64,000 nt of DNA from JAJEFO01 sp965209045. GTDB lineage: Bacteria > Pseudomonadota > Alphaproteobacteria > Rhodobacterales > Rhodobacteraceae. The notes beneath the pieces were generated by a model that made no database searches, was not told where the DNA came from, and saw nothing but the letters and a program-made list of their open reading frames with translations. Below are positions 16,871-26,023 of this stretch, in pieces. The position numbers and the translations under genes are program-made. The stretch lies in the NCBI GenBank assembly GCA_965209045.1, contig CBDBPW010000001.1, positions 868,001 through 932,000 of the forward strand, read 5' to 3'. Positions within the stretch are counted from its first letter, which is position 1. Every line of letters begins with the position of its first letter.

Positions 16871-18391
16871 CTAGAACAGGAATCCGACGCCAAACCCGAC
16901 GACGGCGGCGGCGGCCAGAAGAAGCGCTCGGCCAAGCCAGGGCCGCCGATCCGGCACGGCTGGGCCCTGCGTCTGCCGGGCGAGGATGTCCTCGGCTATC
17001 TCCGGCAGCTTCGGTCCGAACCGGCCGAGCACCTGCAATGTCTGGAACGCCTCGCGGAGGATGGCCTTCGGTCCGATGTTTTCGGAAATGTAGCGTTCGA
17101 CGGTCGGCCGGGCGACATTCCAGATGTTCATGTGTGGGTCAAGGGACCGCGCGACGCCCTCGACCACGACCATGGTCCTTTGCAGCAGCAGGAGTTCGGT
17201 TCGCGTCTCCATGCCGAAGCGTTCCGTGACCTCGAAGAGATGGCTCAAGAGCCTTGCCATCGAAATCCGGCTTGCCTCGATCCCGAAGATCGGCTCCCCG
17301 ACGGCACGAAGCGCCTGCGCGAACTCGTTGACATCACGGTCCTTGGGGACATACCCGGCCTCGAAATGGACTTCGGCGACGCGTCGGTAGTCCCTGCGAA
17401 TGAAGCCGATGAGGATCTCGGCATAAACGCGGCGCGTATAGGCGTCGATCCGTCCCATGATTCCAAAGTCGAGGGCCACGAGGTCGCCGTTCTTGGCCAC
17501 CAGAATGTTCCCCTGATGCATGTCGCCGTGAAAGTACCCGTCGCGCAGGGCGTGGCTCAGGAACGTCGACATCACCTTCTGGGCAAGGCGGACCCGGTCG
17601 TGTCCCGCCCGGTCAAGAGCATCCAGGTCGCTGAGCGGAGTGCCGTCCAGCCAGTCAAGCGTCAGCACGCGTCGCGACGACAGGTCCCACCTCGTCCTGG
17701 GAACGCGGATGCCTTCGTCCTTGGCCGCGTTCGCGGCGAATTCGGACGCGTTCGCCGACTCGAGCCGGAGGTCCAGTTCGGCCATGACCACGCCTTCGAA
17801 ATGGGCAACGACATCAAGCGGTCTCAGCCGTCTCGACCCCGGCGCCAGCGCCTCGATCACGCGGGCGGCGAAGTAGAACGCATCAATGTCGCGCCGCATG
17901 TTGCGCACGATCTTCGGGCGAAGGACCTTGACGGCAACCGCCTCTCCCGATCCTGCAAGCCGGGCCTTGTGAACCTGCGCGATGGAGGCCGCCGCCACCG
18001 AGTCGGAAAATTCCGAAAAGAGCTTCTCGACAGGAGCGCCCAGCTCCGCCTCGATCGTCGCCTTGGCGGCGGAGGTCGGGAAGGGCGGCAGCTTGTCCTG
18101 AAGGACAAGCAATTGTTCCGCCAGGTCGTGACCGACAACATCCGGCCTCGTCGAAAGGGTTTGCCCGAGCTTGATGAAGGCCGGTCCCATGGCCATGAGC
18201 GCCCGGGTCACGGTCGGCAGATTCGGGTCGCCCTTGTGGCCAAGCCATTTGAACGGCCAGCCGAGGACGCGCGCGGCAATGCGTACAGACGGCGGGGCGT
18301 TCATGGCTTCCAGCACCGCCCGCATCGCGCCTGTGCGTTCAAAGGTCGCCCCGGTGCGAACGAGCCGAAAGATGTTGTGCGGACCGCGCAT
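16871..18391 (-). CDS. ubiB: Ubiquinone biosynthesis kinase-like protein UbiB
   Basis: Atypical kinase-fold protein (506 residues) needed for ubiquinone synthesis in the aerobic pathway. The diagnostic K-x-G-Q motif is in FIKLGQTLSTRPDV; an Ala-rich loop replaces the usual Gly-rich loop (SVAAASIAQVHKA); the catalytic-like HGDMHQGNI and DFGIMG follow. Two hydrophobic segments at the extreme C-terminus (LLLAAAAVVGFGVGFLF) anchor it in the inner membrane. It follows ubiE with no gap and lies on the same strand, so they form an operon. The pair is divergent from mutM, a conserved order in Rhodobacterales. Confidence 0.95.
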   Translation of the reverse strand: MRGPHNIFRLVRTGATFERTGAMRAVLEAMNAPPSVRIAARVLGWPFKWLGHKGDPNLPTVTRALMAMGPAFIKLGQTLSTRPDVVGHDLAEQLLVLQDKLPPFPTSAAKATIEAELGAPVEKLFSEFSDSVAAASIAQVHKARLAGSGEAVAVKVLRPKIVRNMRRDIDAFYFAARVIEALAPGSRRLRPLDVVAHFEGVVMAELDLRLESANASEFAANAAKDEGIRVPRTRWDLSSRRVLTLDWLDGTPLSDLDALDRAGHDRVRLAQKVMSTFLSHALRDGYFHGDMHQGNILVAKNGDLVALDFGIMGRIDAYTRRVYAEILIGFIRRDYRRVAEVHFEAGYVPKDRDVNEFAQALRAVGEPIFGIEASRISMARLLSHLFEVTERFGMETRTELLLLQRTMVVVEGVARSLDPHMNIWNVARPTVERYISENIGPKAILREAFQTLQVLGRFGPKLPEIAEDILARQTQGPAVPDRRPWLGRALLLAAAAVVGFGVGFLF

Positions 18392-19144
18392 CTATACTTT
18401 CCACCCCGAGTGCAGCGCCGCGATGCCCATGGACAGGTTGCGATACCTGACCTGTTCAAACCCGGCCTCGCGGACCATCTCGGCAAACGTGTCCTGGTCC
18501 GGAAACCGACGGATCGACTCGACCAGGTACTGATAGCTATCCCTGTCCCCGGTGACCGCCTGGCCCATGCGCGGGATCACGTTGAAGGAATAGAGGTCGT
18601 AGATTCCCTGCAGGATCGGGACTGTCACGCGGGAGAATTCCAGCACCATCAGCCGCCCGCCCGGCCTGAGCACGCGGAAGGCCTCGGACAGCGCGTCCCC
18701 GGTCCTCGTGACGTTCCGAATGCCGAAGGAGATCGTGCACACGTCAAAGCCGGAATCGGGAAAGGGCAGGGACATCGCGTCGCCTGCCACCCATTCGACG
18801 CGGTCCGACAGGCGGGCCCTTTCGGCCCGCGTGCGCCCTTCTTCCAGCATCGGCTCCGTCATGTCCAAGACGACTGCGGACGCCTCGGGCGCGCGCTTCA
18901 GGAACCGGAGCGCGATGTCTCCCGTTCCGCCGGCCACGTCAAGAAGGCGCTGATGGCCCCGTGGCGCCAGCCAGTCCATCATGGCATCCTTCCAGAGTCG
19001 ATGGACGCCGCCCGACATGAGGTCGTTCATCAGGTCGTAACGCGACGCGACGCTGGAAAAGACGCCCTGGACAAGGCCGGCCTTGTCTTCCTCGCGCACC
19101 TCGCGGGCACCGAAATGCGTCGTGCTTTCGTTTTCGTCAATCAT
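18392..19144 (-). CDS. ubiE: Ubiquinone/menaquinone methyltransferase UbiE
   Basis: S-adenosylmethionine-dependent C-methyltransferase, 250 residues, for quinone-ring methylation. Family signatures are present: YDLMNDLMSGGVHRLWK near the N-terminus, the SAM motif LLDVAGGTGDIALRF, and the second signature in FGIRNVTRTGDALSEAFRVL. N-terminus THFGARxV-like (TTHFGAREVREEDK) is typical. Its stop codon directly precedes the ubiB start. The upstream region is shared with divergent mutM. Confidence 0.95.
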   Translation of the reverse strand: MIDENESTTHFGAREVREEDKAGLVQGVFSSVASRYDLMNDLMSGGVHRLWKDAMMDWLAPRGHQRLLDVAGGTGDIALRFLKRAPEASAVVLDMTEPMLEEGRTRAERARLSDRVEWVAGDAMSLPFPDSGFDVCTISFGIRNVTRTGDALSEAFRVLRPGGRLMVLEFSRVTVPILQGIYDLYSFNVIPRMGQAVTGDRDSYQYLVESIRRFPDQDTFAEMVREAGFEQVRYRNLSMGIAALHSGWKV

Positions 19145-19210
19145 CGTGCCCCTTCGCGGCGCGCCGCAAGACCCAGTTCTTGTATGTTCAGAAAACCAAG
19201 GGAATCAACC

Positions 19211-19250
19211 TTGTCCACTGCTGATTCTGGCCTGAGAGCAATGTGGACAA
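19211..19250. promoter_or_regulatory. Inverted pair of DnaA-box-like sequences
   Basis: TTGTCCAC (19211-19218) and GTGGACAA (19243-19250) are perfect inverted copies in the ubiE-mutM divergent region. On the minus strand the second site reads TTGTCCACA, one base from the DnaA consensus TTATCCACA. Two sites are too few to call an origin; they could be a regulator-binding site. Confidence 0.35.
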
Positions 19251-19440
19251 CTTCCCTTTGGAAGACGGTGCCCGTTTCGGATATCCTGCGGGAACGCCGC
19301 CTTCCCGAAAGACATGGGGCCGTGGCCGGCGGGACGGGTCACGCCGTGGAGGCCGTGAATGAGGAAGGAGCCCGGTGCGATGGCGGCAGTTGATTCCGGC
19401 AAGAGCTCAAGCATGTCGGCATCCGGTCTGGCGGGCGGCC

Positions 19441-20292
19441 ATGCCTGAGCTTCCGGAGGTCGAGACCGTCCGTCGCGGCCTGCTGCCGGTAATGGAAGGC
19501 ACGCGGATCCTGCAGGCCGACGTCAATCGTCCGGACCTGCGCTGGCCGTTGCCGAAACTCATGGCGGAGCGGGTTTCTGGAACGCGGGTCATGTCGCTGC
19601 GCCGCCGCTCGAAGTACCTGCTTGCGGATCTGTCGAGCGGGGAAACGCTACTTGTGCACCTAGGCATGTCCGGCCGCATCCTGATCTCAGGTGAAGCGCC
19701 AGGCGCCTTCCGGAACCGGCACGCGATGCACGACAGGCACGATCATGTCGTGTTTCACATGGAAGGCGGTGCCCGCGTGACTTTCAACGATCCACGCCGC
19801 TTTGGCGCCATGGACCTGGTGGCGACGGACTCCGTGGAAAGGCATCAACGCCTGGCCGGGATCGGGCCGGAACCGCTCGGGAACGCATTTGACGAAGTGT
19901 ACCTGACCAGCACCCTGAAGGGTCGTCGCACGACCATAAAGTCCGCGCTCCTGGACCAGCGCGTGGTGGCGGGCCTGGGCAACATCTACGTTTGCGAAGC
20001 GTTGCATCGGGCGGGGGTTGCGCCGGCCCGGCGCGTTTCGCGCCTCGCGGCCAAAAGGATCGCGAGCCTTGTGCCGAATGTCCGGGACGTCCTGTCCGAA
20101 GCGATAGCCGCCGGCGGCTCAAGTCTCAGGGACTATCGGCAGGCGGATGGGGAGCTGGGATACTTCCAGCACGCCTTCCGCGTCTATGGCCGCGCCGGCG
20201 AACCTTGCACGAAGCCTGGCTGCGGCGGACGGATCGTGCGGACCGTGCAGTCCGGCAGGTCCAGCTTCCACTGTCCGAAGTGCCAGAAATAG
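19441..20292 (+). CDS. mutM: Formamidopyrimidine-DNA glycosylase MutM (Fpg)
   Basis: Base-excision repair glycosylase/AP lyase (283 residues) that removes 8-oxoguanine. After Met removal the N-terminal Pro-Glu of PELPEVETVRRGL is the catalytic start, which fixes the ATG at 19441. The C-terminal four-cysteine zinc finger is complete: two cysteines in EPCTKPGCGG and two in FHCPKCQK. The mid-domain LDQRVVAGLGNIYVCEALH (here LDQRVVAGLGNIYV) is the usual helix-two-turn-helix. Next to enoyl-CoA hydratase and rpsT, an order common in Rhodobacterales. Confidence 0.97.
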   Translation: MPELPEVETVRRGLLPVMEGTRILQADVNRPDLRWPLPKLMAERVSGTRVMSLRRRSKYLLADLSSGETLLVHLGMSGRILISGEAPGAFRNRHAMHDRHDHVVFHMEGGARVTFNDPRRFGAMDLVATDSVERHQRLAGIGPEPLGNAFDEVYLTSTLKGRRTTIKSALLDQRVVAGLGNIYVCEALHRAGVAPARRVSRLAAKRIASLVPNVRDVLSEAIAAGGSSLRDYRQADGELGYFQHAFRVYGRAGEPCTKPGCGGRIVRTVQSGRSSFHCPKCQK

Positions 20293-20642
20293 AGGAGCTG
20301 CATCGAGGCGCTGAATGCACGCGCGGCGCTCTTCGACATGACTGCGCGGGTCCGCAGGATTGCCAGCGTCGGCTTTCCGTCACCGTCCAGATGCACCAAT
20401 CCGGGACGCCCCTTGATTTCTCGCCCTTCTGCAAGGCTTCTCGGCATTGCCAGGACCACGCGATGCAGCCTTGCGGACCGGGCAGAAGATCTGTCTCCGG
20501 GCAAGAACCCTTCATGCGCATGCAACGCGCACGTCAAGGCGAATGGCACGAACGGCCCAGGGTTGCGCGCCCCAGAGATGGCTTGATCTGTTTCCCGTGA
20601 TTGTTAAGGCTTCCCGTGACCGAAACTGCCGGAACCGATCAC
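20293..20642. other. Intergenic stretch between mutM and enoyl-CoA hydratase
   Basis: About 350 bases with no recognisable gene on either strand. It presumably holds the hydratase promoter, but no clear -35/-10 pair was picked out. Confidence 0.5.
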
Positions 20643-21419
20643 ATGGCCTTTGAGACGATCATCGTAGAGACGGAAGACCACGTCACGACCATTCGCATGA
20701 ACCGCCCGGACGTGATGAACGCCTTGAGCATCGAGTTGCTCGGAGAGCTTTCGCGCGCGCTCGATGAAGCCTCCGCAGACGACAAGGTGCGCTGCATCAT
20801 ACTGACCGGTTCGGAAAAGGCCTTTGCTGCCGGCGCCGACATCAAGGAAATGTCGAACAAGACCTTCGTGCAGGCTCTTACGGAAGACCTGTACACGACC
20901 GAGACCGAGGCGATCCTGAGGTGCCGCAAGCCGATCATCGCAGCCGTCGCCGGCTACGCGCTGGGCGGCGGATGCGAACTGGCGATGACATGCGACTTCA
21001 TCATCGCGGCGGACACGGCCAAGTTCGGTCAGCCTGAGATCAATCTTGGGATCGTCGCGGGAATCGGCGGCACGCAGCGCCTGACGCGCTTCGTGGGTAA
21101 GTCGAAATCCATGGACATGCACCTTACCGGGCGCTTCATGGATGCCGAAGAGGCGGAACGCGCGGGTCTGGTGAGTCGCGTCGTGCCGGCAAAGAAGCTG
21201 ATGGAAGAGGCAGCGTCCGCGGCGCGGCGCATCGTCGAGAAGTCGACGCTGACGAGCATGGTCGTGAAGGAGGCGGTGGATCGCAGCTATGAAACGACTC
21301 TCCGCGAGGGCATCCTGTTCGAGCGACGGATGTTCCATGCCCTTTTTGCGTCCCACGACCAGGCTGAGGGCATGGCCGCGTTCCTGGAGAAGCGCGAACC
21401 ACGCTTCCGCGACAGATAG
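20643..21419 (+). CDS. Enoyl-CoA hydratase
   Basis: Crotonase-fold enzyme, 258 residues, for hydration of trans-2-enoyl-CoA in fatty-acid or related degradation. The oxyanion-hole region AFAAGADIKEM and the GYALGGGCELAMTCD segment with its catalytic glutamate are present; the second glutamate lies in GQPEINLGIVAGIGGTQRL (given here as PEINLGIVAGIGG). The C-terminal AFLEKREPRFRDR tail is typical of short-chain enoyl-CoA hydratases. The ATG at 20643 is preferred because the conserved FETIIVETEDHV start follows it. It sits between mutM and rpsT, its usual place in Rhodobacterales. Confidence 0.95.
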   Translation: MAFETIIVETEDHVTTIRMNRPDVMNALSIELLGELSRALDEASADDKVRCIILTGSEKAFAAGADIKEMSNKTFVQALTEDLYTTETEAILRCRKPIIAAVAGYALGGGCELAMTCDFIIAADTAKFGQPEINLGIVAGIGGTQRLTRFVGKSKSMDMHLTGRFMDAEEAERAGLVSRVVPAKKLMEEAASAARRIVEKSTLTSMVVKEAVDRSYETTLREGILFERRMFHALFASHDQAEGMAAFLEKREPRFRDR

Positions 21420-21560
21420 GGCCTTTTCAACGCCATGGGATTGCGCTATTCGACCCGCCTGCATGCGCGTGGAGCCCGCTTTGGCTATGTATCTGCCGGT
21501 CTGGTGACTGGTCGGGGCTTCATCGCAAACTGATCTAGACCCGGAACGGGGACCACGAAC

Positions 21561-21824
21561 ATGGCAAATTCGCCACAATCCAAGAAACGCGCTCGGCAGA
21601 ACGTTCGTCGCCAGGCCGTCAACAAGGCGCGTCGCTCGCGCATTCGCACGCACCTCAGGAGAGTCGAGGACGCGATCGCTTCAGGCGACAGGGAAACGGC
21701 GCAGGACGAGCTTAGGCGGGCGCAGCCCGAACTCATGCGCGGCGTCACGAAGGGCATCTACCACAAGAACACGGCCGCCCGGAAAATGTCGCGCCTCGCC
21801 TCGCGCGTCAAGGCATTGGACTGA
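21561..21824 (+). CDS. rpsT: 30S ribosomal protein S20
   Basis: An 87-residue, highly basic ribosomal protein. MANSPQSKKRARQNVRRQA and the C-terminal HKNTAARKMSRLASRVKAL are standard S20. It binds 16S rRNA in the small subunit. A GGGGACC-type Shine-Dalgarno precedes the ATG. In most Rhodobacterales rpsT is followed by dnaA; here it is followed by a convergent cobalamin adenosyltransferase gene. Confidence 0.98.
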   Translation: MANSPQSKKRARQNVRRQAVNKARRSRIRTHLRRVEDAIASGDRETAQDELRRAQPELMRGVTKGIYHKNTAARKMSRLASRVKALD

Positions 21825-21878
21825 TCCGACTGCAGGCCTGAATGTCCGTTTGCGTGCCGGATCGCGTCGTCTGGCGGC

Positions 21879-22454
21879 CTAGCGGTTTGCGCCCGGGCTC
21901 CAGAGGACGTCGGCACGGCCCTCGTCATTTGCGACGCGGGCTGCGCAGAACAGCCAGTCTGACAGGCGGTTCAGATAGGTCAGGGCCGCCCCGTTGACCT
22001 CTTCAGCGCTTGCGAGCTCGACGGCCAGCCGCTCCGCCCGCCGTGCAACCGTTCTTGCAAGATGCAGGTGCGCTGCAAGCGCGGACCCTGCCGGAAGAAT
22101 GAACGACCTCAACGGCTCAAGCCGCTCGATCATCGCGTCGATTTCGGCCTCCAGCCGCTTCGTTTGGCGGTCCGACATCCTGAGCACCGGAAATCCCGCA
22201 TCGCCATCCTTCTTCATGTCCGGGCGGCAAAGATCCGCTCCCAGGTCGAACAGGTCGTTCTGAATGCGAGACAGGGCGTCGTCAATGCCCTCTCCCTTGG
22301 CATGCAATCTTGCAACGCCCAATGCAGCGTTCAGTTCGTCCACGGTGCCGTAGGCCGAGACCCGGGCCGAATGCTTGGGCACACGGTCATTGTTGCCAAG
22401 CGCGGTGTCGCCGCCGTCGCCTGTCTTGGTGTAGATCCTGTTCAGGACGACCAT
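21879..22454 (-). CDS. Cob(I)alamin adenosyltransferase, PduO type
   Basis: Transfers adenosyl from ATP to cob(I)alamin to make coenzyme B12; 191 residues. The N-terminal RIYTKTGDGGDTALGN is the PduO/ACA signature, and RRAERLAVEL plus LNRLSDWLF near the end match the ATP/cobalamin site. The ATG at 22454 (MVVLNRIYTK) is preferred over an earlier in-frame start at 22481 because it lies one base after the stop of the HIG1-like gene and directly precedes the conserved start. The two genes are probably translationally coupled. Confidence 0.93.
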   Translation of the reverse strand: MVVLNRIYTKTGDGGDTALGNNDRVPKHSARVSAYGTVDELNAALGVARLHAKGEGIDDALSRIQNDLFDLGADLCRPDMKKDGDAGFPVLRMSDRQTKRLEAEIDAMIERLEPLRSFILPAGSALAAHLHLARTVARRAERLAVELASAEEVNGAALTYLNRLSDWLFCAARVANDEGRADVLWSPGANR

Positions 22455-22455
22455 G

Positions 22456-22662
22456 TCAGCTTCCACATCCGACAAGGACAAATGCCAGGATCAGCATGAC
22501 GGCAACGGCCTGAGCGTAGATTCGGTACCGCATGATCCTGTTGGCGTGCTTGCGGTTGAAATCGCCTCCGCGGGCAAACCCGCCGATTCCGGTCATGAGA
22601 ACGAGCAGGACGAGGATCACGGCGATCACCACCGGAATGAAGAGCGGGTTGTCAAGCGGCAT
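22456..22662 (-). CDS. Twin-transmembrane HIG1-domain-like protein
   Basis: A 68-residue protein with two hydrophobic helices (FIPVVIAVILVLLVLMTGIG and IYAQAVAVMLILAFVLVG) joined by a basic loop (RKHANRIMRYRI). This is the pattern of the hypoxia-induced-gene (HIG1) domain; the R-x-R-x3-Q-like MRYRIYAQ element fits. In mitochondria such proteins associate with cytochrome oxidase, and small bacterial relatives may do the same. It stands directly upstream of the adenosyltransferase gene, an order I recognise from Rhodobacteraceae. Function here is inferred. Confidence 0.82.
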   Translation of the reverse strand: MPLDNPLFIPVVIAVILVLLVLMTGIGGFARGGDFNRKHANRIMRYRIYAQAVAVMLILAFVLVGCGS

Positions 22663-22712
22663 GATCCCTCCCAGGCGTCAGTGGCCGGAGCGTGAGCGGC
22701 GGAGGAACTCGT

Positions 22713-23588
22713 TCAACCACGCGACATGAGCCGATCCGCCATGCGTGTCGTCATAAACCGTTTTGCAAGGTAAATGAACTTCGTCGGCACGGTTACGCGG
22801 TATCTGGGGCGAGGGCTTGGATGCGTCAAGGCATGCACGACGCAACGTGTCACGGCGCTGGCGGGCAGCTCGAACGGGTCGGGTTTCGTCGAATCGCTGT
22901 AGAGCCGCGGTTCGAGCCTCTTCCGGTATTCTTCCGCTCTTGCGGAGGAGGCCGCATCGATCCACCGCTCGTAATGGGGGATCGAGTTCTGGCGGATGTT
23001 GCTTGTTATCGGCCCCGGCTCGATCAGGATCACGTGGATGCCGGTGCTTCGCAGCTCCCGGCGCAGCGTGTCAGCCCAGCCCTCGACCGCGAACTTGGTC
23101 GAGTTGTAGGAGCCGCGCCACGGAAGCGCAAAGAAGCCGAGCACGGACGAGTTCATGAGAATTCTTCCGTGACCCTGCCGCCGGAAGGCGGGCAGCAGGC
23201 ACCTCGTCAACTCGTGGTGCCCGAAGAAATTCGCCTCGAAGTTGGCCCGCAACGCATCTGTCGGAAGATCCTCCAGCAGGCCCGGAATTGCATAGGCGCC
23301 GTTGTTGAACACGGCGTCGAGCCCGCCGTCCGTTCGAGCAAGCGCCTCGCGGGCCGCCCCCTGAATCCCCGGCTGGTCCTCGTAGTCCAGCACGAGGCTT
23401 TCGAGCCCCTCGCCTTCGAGCCGCTCGCAGTCGGACTCCTTGCGGCATGCGGCAAGGACCCGCCAGCCGCGCGCCGCCATGCCGTGCGCAACATCGTAGC
23501 CGATGCCGGATGAGCAACCGGTGATCAGCAGGGTTTTTCGACCGTCGGTCACTTGGAAGGACGTCCCGGGTGAATCGACGGTTCCCAT
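22713..23588 (-). CDS. Short-chain dehydrogenase/reductase
   Basis: Classical SDR of 291 residues. The NAD(P)-binding TGCSSGIG, the structural NNGAYA, and the catalytic set (Ser in MNSSVLG, Tyr and Lys in YNSTKFA) are all present. The C-terminal part has a longer, basic tail. These reductases act on many alcohols or ketones and the substrate is not evident. It is divergent from parC, with about 135 bases between, a neighbour relation seen in other Rhodobacterales. Confidence 0.93.
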   Translation of the reverse strand: MGTVDSPGTSFQVTDGRKTLLITGCSSGIGYDVAHGMAARGWRVLAACRKESDCERLEGEGLESLVLDYEDQPGIQGAAREALARTDGGLDAVFNNGAYAIPGLLEDLPTDALRANFEANFFGHHELTRCLLPAFRRQGHGRILMNSSVLGFFALPWRGSYNSTKFAVEGWADTLRRELRSTGIHVILIEPGPITSNIRQNSIPHYERWIDAASSARAEEYRKRLEPRLYSDSTKPDPFELPASAVTRCVVHALTHPSPRPRYRVTVPTKFIYLAKRFMTTRMADRLMSRG

Positions 23589-23725
23589 GGCAGTCCGTAC
23601 CGCCGCTTGTCAATACCGCGCGCCGGCATCCGCGCGCCGAGATCGCGCATGCCGCCAGAGCCTGCGGGCGCTTCATGATCGCAGATCGCTTTACCTGACG
23701 GGATTCGGGAGATAATGCTACATCC

Positions 23726-26023
23726 ATGAGCAGCGTCACGGACGACCCCAACATAGAGTTCCGGAATCTTGCAGAGCCGCTCCGCCGCGCCATCGGCGAG
23801 CGATACCTGACCTACGCGCTTTCGACCATCATGCATCGAGCCTTGCCCGACGTTCGCGACGGCCTGAAGCCGGTGCATCGACGCATCCTTTACGCGATGC
23901 GAGAACTGCGGCTGAACTCGTCCGGCGGGTATCGCAAGTCGGCCAAGATCTCCGGCGACGTGATGGGCAACTACCACCCCCATGGTGACGGAGCGATCTA
24001 TGACGCGATGGCCCGGCTCGCCCAGGAATTCAACGTTCGCTATCCGTTGGTCGACGGACAGGGGAACTTCGGGAACGTCGACGGCGACAACCCGGCCGCG
24101 TCACGTTACACCGAGGCACGAATGACCGCCTTCGCCGAGGCGCTGCTCGATGGGCTTGACGAGAACGCAGTCGATTTTCGGCCCAATTACGACGGGACGC
24201 TGTCCGAGCCCGTGGTGCTTCCGGCGGCCTTTCCCAACCTTCTTGCGAACGGCTCCAGCGGAATTGCGGTGGGGATGGCGACCAACATTCCGCCGCACAA
24301 CGTCGGGCAGCTCTGCGACGCCTGCATTCACCTGGCGAAGGCGAAGAATTCGGATCGCGTGCGGGACGACACCTTGATCGATTGCGTGGAAGGCCCGGAC
24401 TTTCCGACGGGCGGGGTCATAGTCGAGCCGCGCGAAGCGATTGCAGAAGCATACAGGACGGGGCGCGGCGGCTTCCGCACGCGCGCAACGTGGATTGTGG
24501 AGGATCTGGGACGAGGGCAGTGGCAGATCGTTGTCACGGAGATTCCCTATCTGGTCCAGAAGGGTCGTCTGATCGAAAGGCTTGCAGAGGCGATCCAGAC
24601 GAGGAAGATCCCGGTTCTTGCGGATGTCCGGGATGAAAGCGCGGACGACATTCGGATCGTCCTTGAGCCGCGATCACGCAACGTGACACCCCAGGTTCTG
24701 ATGAACATGGCCTTCCGGACAACGGATCTGGAAGTCCGGTTCAGCATGAACATGAACGTGCTGATCGACGGCGTGACGCCGAAGGTCGCTTCGCTCAAGG
24801 ACGTTCTGCGCGCGTTTCTGGACCATCGTCGCGAGGTGCTGCAGCGACGCTCGCGGTTCCGGCTCGACAAGATCGACCACCGGCTCGAGGTGCTCGAGGG
24901 ATTTGTGACCGCGTTCCTGAATCTCGACCGCGTCATCGACATCATTCGCTACGACGAAGACCCGAAGCCCGCCCTTATGCGCGAGGACTGGTCGAAGGAG
25001 CATGCGCGCGCGACATCCGAGAGTGACTACGAATCGCCGTCCCCGGGCGATGGCGAGCTGTCGGAGACCCAGGCTGACGCGATACTCAACATGCGCCTGC
25101 GCTCGCTGCGCCGCCTCGAGGAACTGGAGCTTCGGAAGGAGTTTGACGAACTGACCGGGGAGCGGGCGGATCTCGAGGATCTTCTGGAGAGCGACGGACG
25201 GCAATGGAAAGCCATCGCCGAGCAGCTGCGTGACGCAAGGAAGAAGTTCGGCGACGAGCGTCGCACCCAGTTCGGCGAGGCGGTCGAGATCGAGGACGTT
25301 CCGCTGGCGGCGATGATCGACCGTGAACCGGTCACCGTCGTATGTTCGAGGATGGGCTGGATCCGGGCCATGAGCGGGCACGTCGATCTTTCCCGCGAAT
25401 TCAAGTTCAAGGACGGTGACGGCCCCCTTCACGCCTTTCATGCCGAAACGACTGACCGACTGCTCCTTCTGGGCACGAACGGCCGATTCTACACGCTGTC
25501 CGTCGCGAACCTGCCGGGTGGCCGGGGCATGGGGGAGCCCGTGCGCCTGATGGTTGACCTGCCGAACGAGTGCGAGATCGTTGCCCTTCTTGTCCATCGG
25601 CCCGGACAAAGGCTCCTGGTTGCGTCGTCCGCCGGCTTCGGCTTCGTGGTTTCCGAAGAAGAGGTTGTGGCACAGACCCGCGCCGGAAAGCAGGTTCTCA
25701 ACGTCAAGGGAGATGCGACTGCCATTGTCTGCCGTCCCGTTGACGGCGATCATGTCGCTGCCGTGGGACGGAATCGAAAGATGCTCCTGTTCCCCGTTGC
25801 GGATCTTCCGGAAATGTCGCGCGGCAAGGGCGTGCGTCTTCAGAAGTACAGGGACGGCGGACTTTCGGACGCCAGAACCTTTGATCTCTCCGAGGGCCTT
25901 GCATGGCTTGACCCTGCGGGTCGCACCCGGACGGTCAAGGAACTGGACAACTGGCAAGGGTCCCGCGCGACAGCCGGGCGCATGGCGCCTCGCGGCTTTC
26001 CCCAGGACAACAAGTTCACTTGA
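23726..26023 (+). CDS. parC: DNA topoisomerase IV subunit A
   Basis: Type IIA topoisomerase breakage-rejoining subunit, 765 residues, which decatenates daughter chromosomes with ParE. The N-terminal YLTYALSTIMHRALPDVRDG is typical; the active-site tyrosine is Tyr128 in ASRYTEARM. Length and absence of a full six-blade GyrA box (the C-terminal domain ends QGSRATAGRMAPRGFPQDNK) favour ParC over GyrA. In the quinolone region the helix reads HPHGDGAIYDAM, so the Ser80 and Glu84 positions of E. coli ParC are Gly and Asp. parE is not in the window. Confidence 0.94.
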   Translation: MSSVTDDPNIEFRNLAEPLRRAIGERYLTYALSTIMHRALPDVRDGLKPVHRRILYAMRELRLNSSGGYRKSAKISGDVMGNYHPHGDGAIYDAMARLAQEFNVRYPLVDGQGNFGNVDGDNPAASRYTEARMTAFAEALLDGLDENAVDFRPNYDGTLSEPVVLPAAFPNLLANGSSGIAVGMATNIPPHNVGQLCDACIHLAKAKNSDRVRDDTLIDCVEGPDFPTGGVIVEPREAIAEAYRTGRGGFRTRATWIVEDLGRGQWQIVVTEIPYLVQKGRLIERLAEAIQTRKIPVLADVRDESADDIRIVLEPRSRNVTPQVLMNMAFRTTDLEVRFSMNMNVLIDGVTPKVASLKDVLRAFLDHRREVLQRRSRFRLDKIDHRLEVLEGFVTAFLNLDRVIDIIRYDEDPKPALMREDWSKEHARATSESDYESPSPGDGELSETQADAILNMRLRSLRRLEELELRKEFDELTGERADLEDLLESDGRQWKAIAEQLRDARKKFGDERRTQFGEAVEIEDVPLAAMIDREPVTVVCSRMGWIRAMSGHVDLSREFKFKDGDGPLHAFHAETTDRLLLLGTNGRFYTLSVANLPGGRGMGEPVRLMVDLPNECEIVALLVHRPGQRLLVASSAGFGFVVSEEEVVAQTRAGKQVLNVKGDATAIVCRPVDGDHVAAVGRNRKMLLFPVADLPEMSRGKGVRLQKYRDGGLSDARTFDLSEGLAWLDPAGRTRTVKELDNWQGSRATAGRMAPRGFPQDNKFT

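Noticed and set aside
16844..19393. An 849-codon plus-strand open frame opposite ubiB and ubiE
   Set aside because: It is the antisense shadow of two unmistakable ubiquinone genes and its translation has no family-like pattern.
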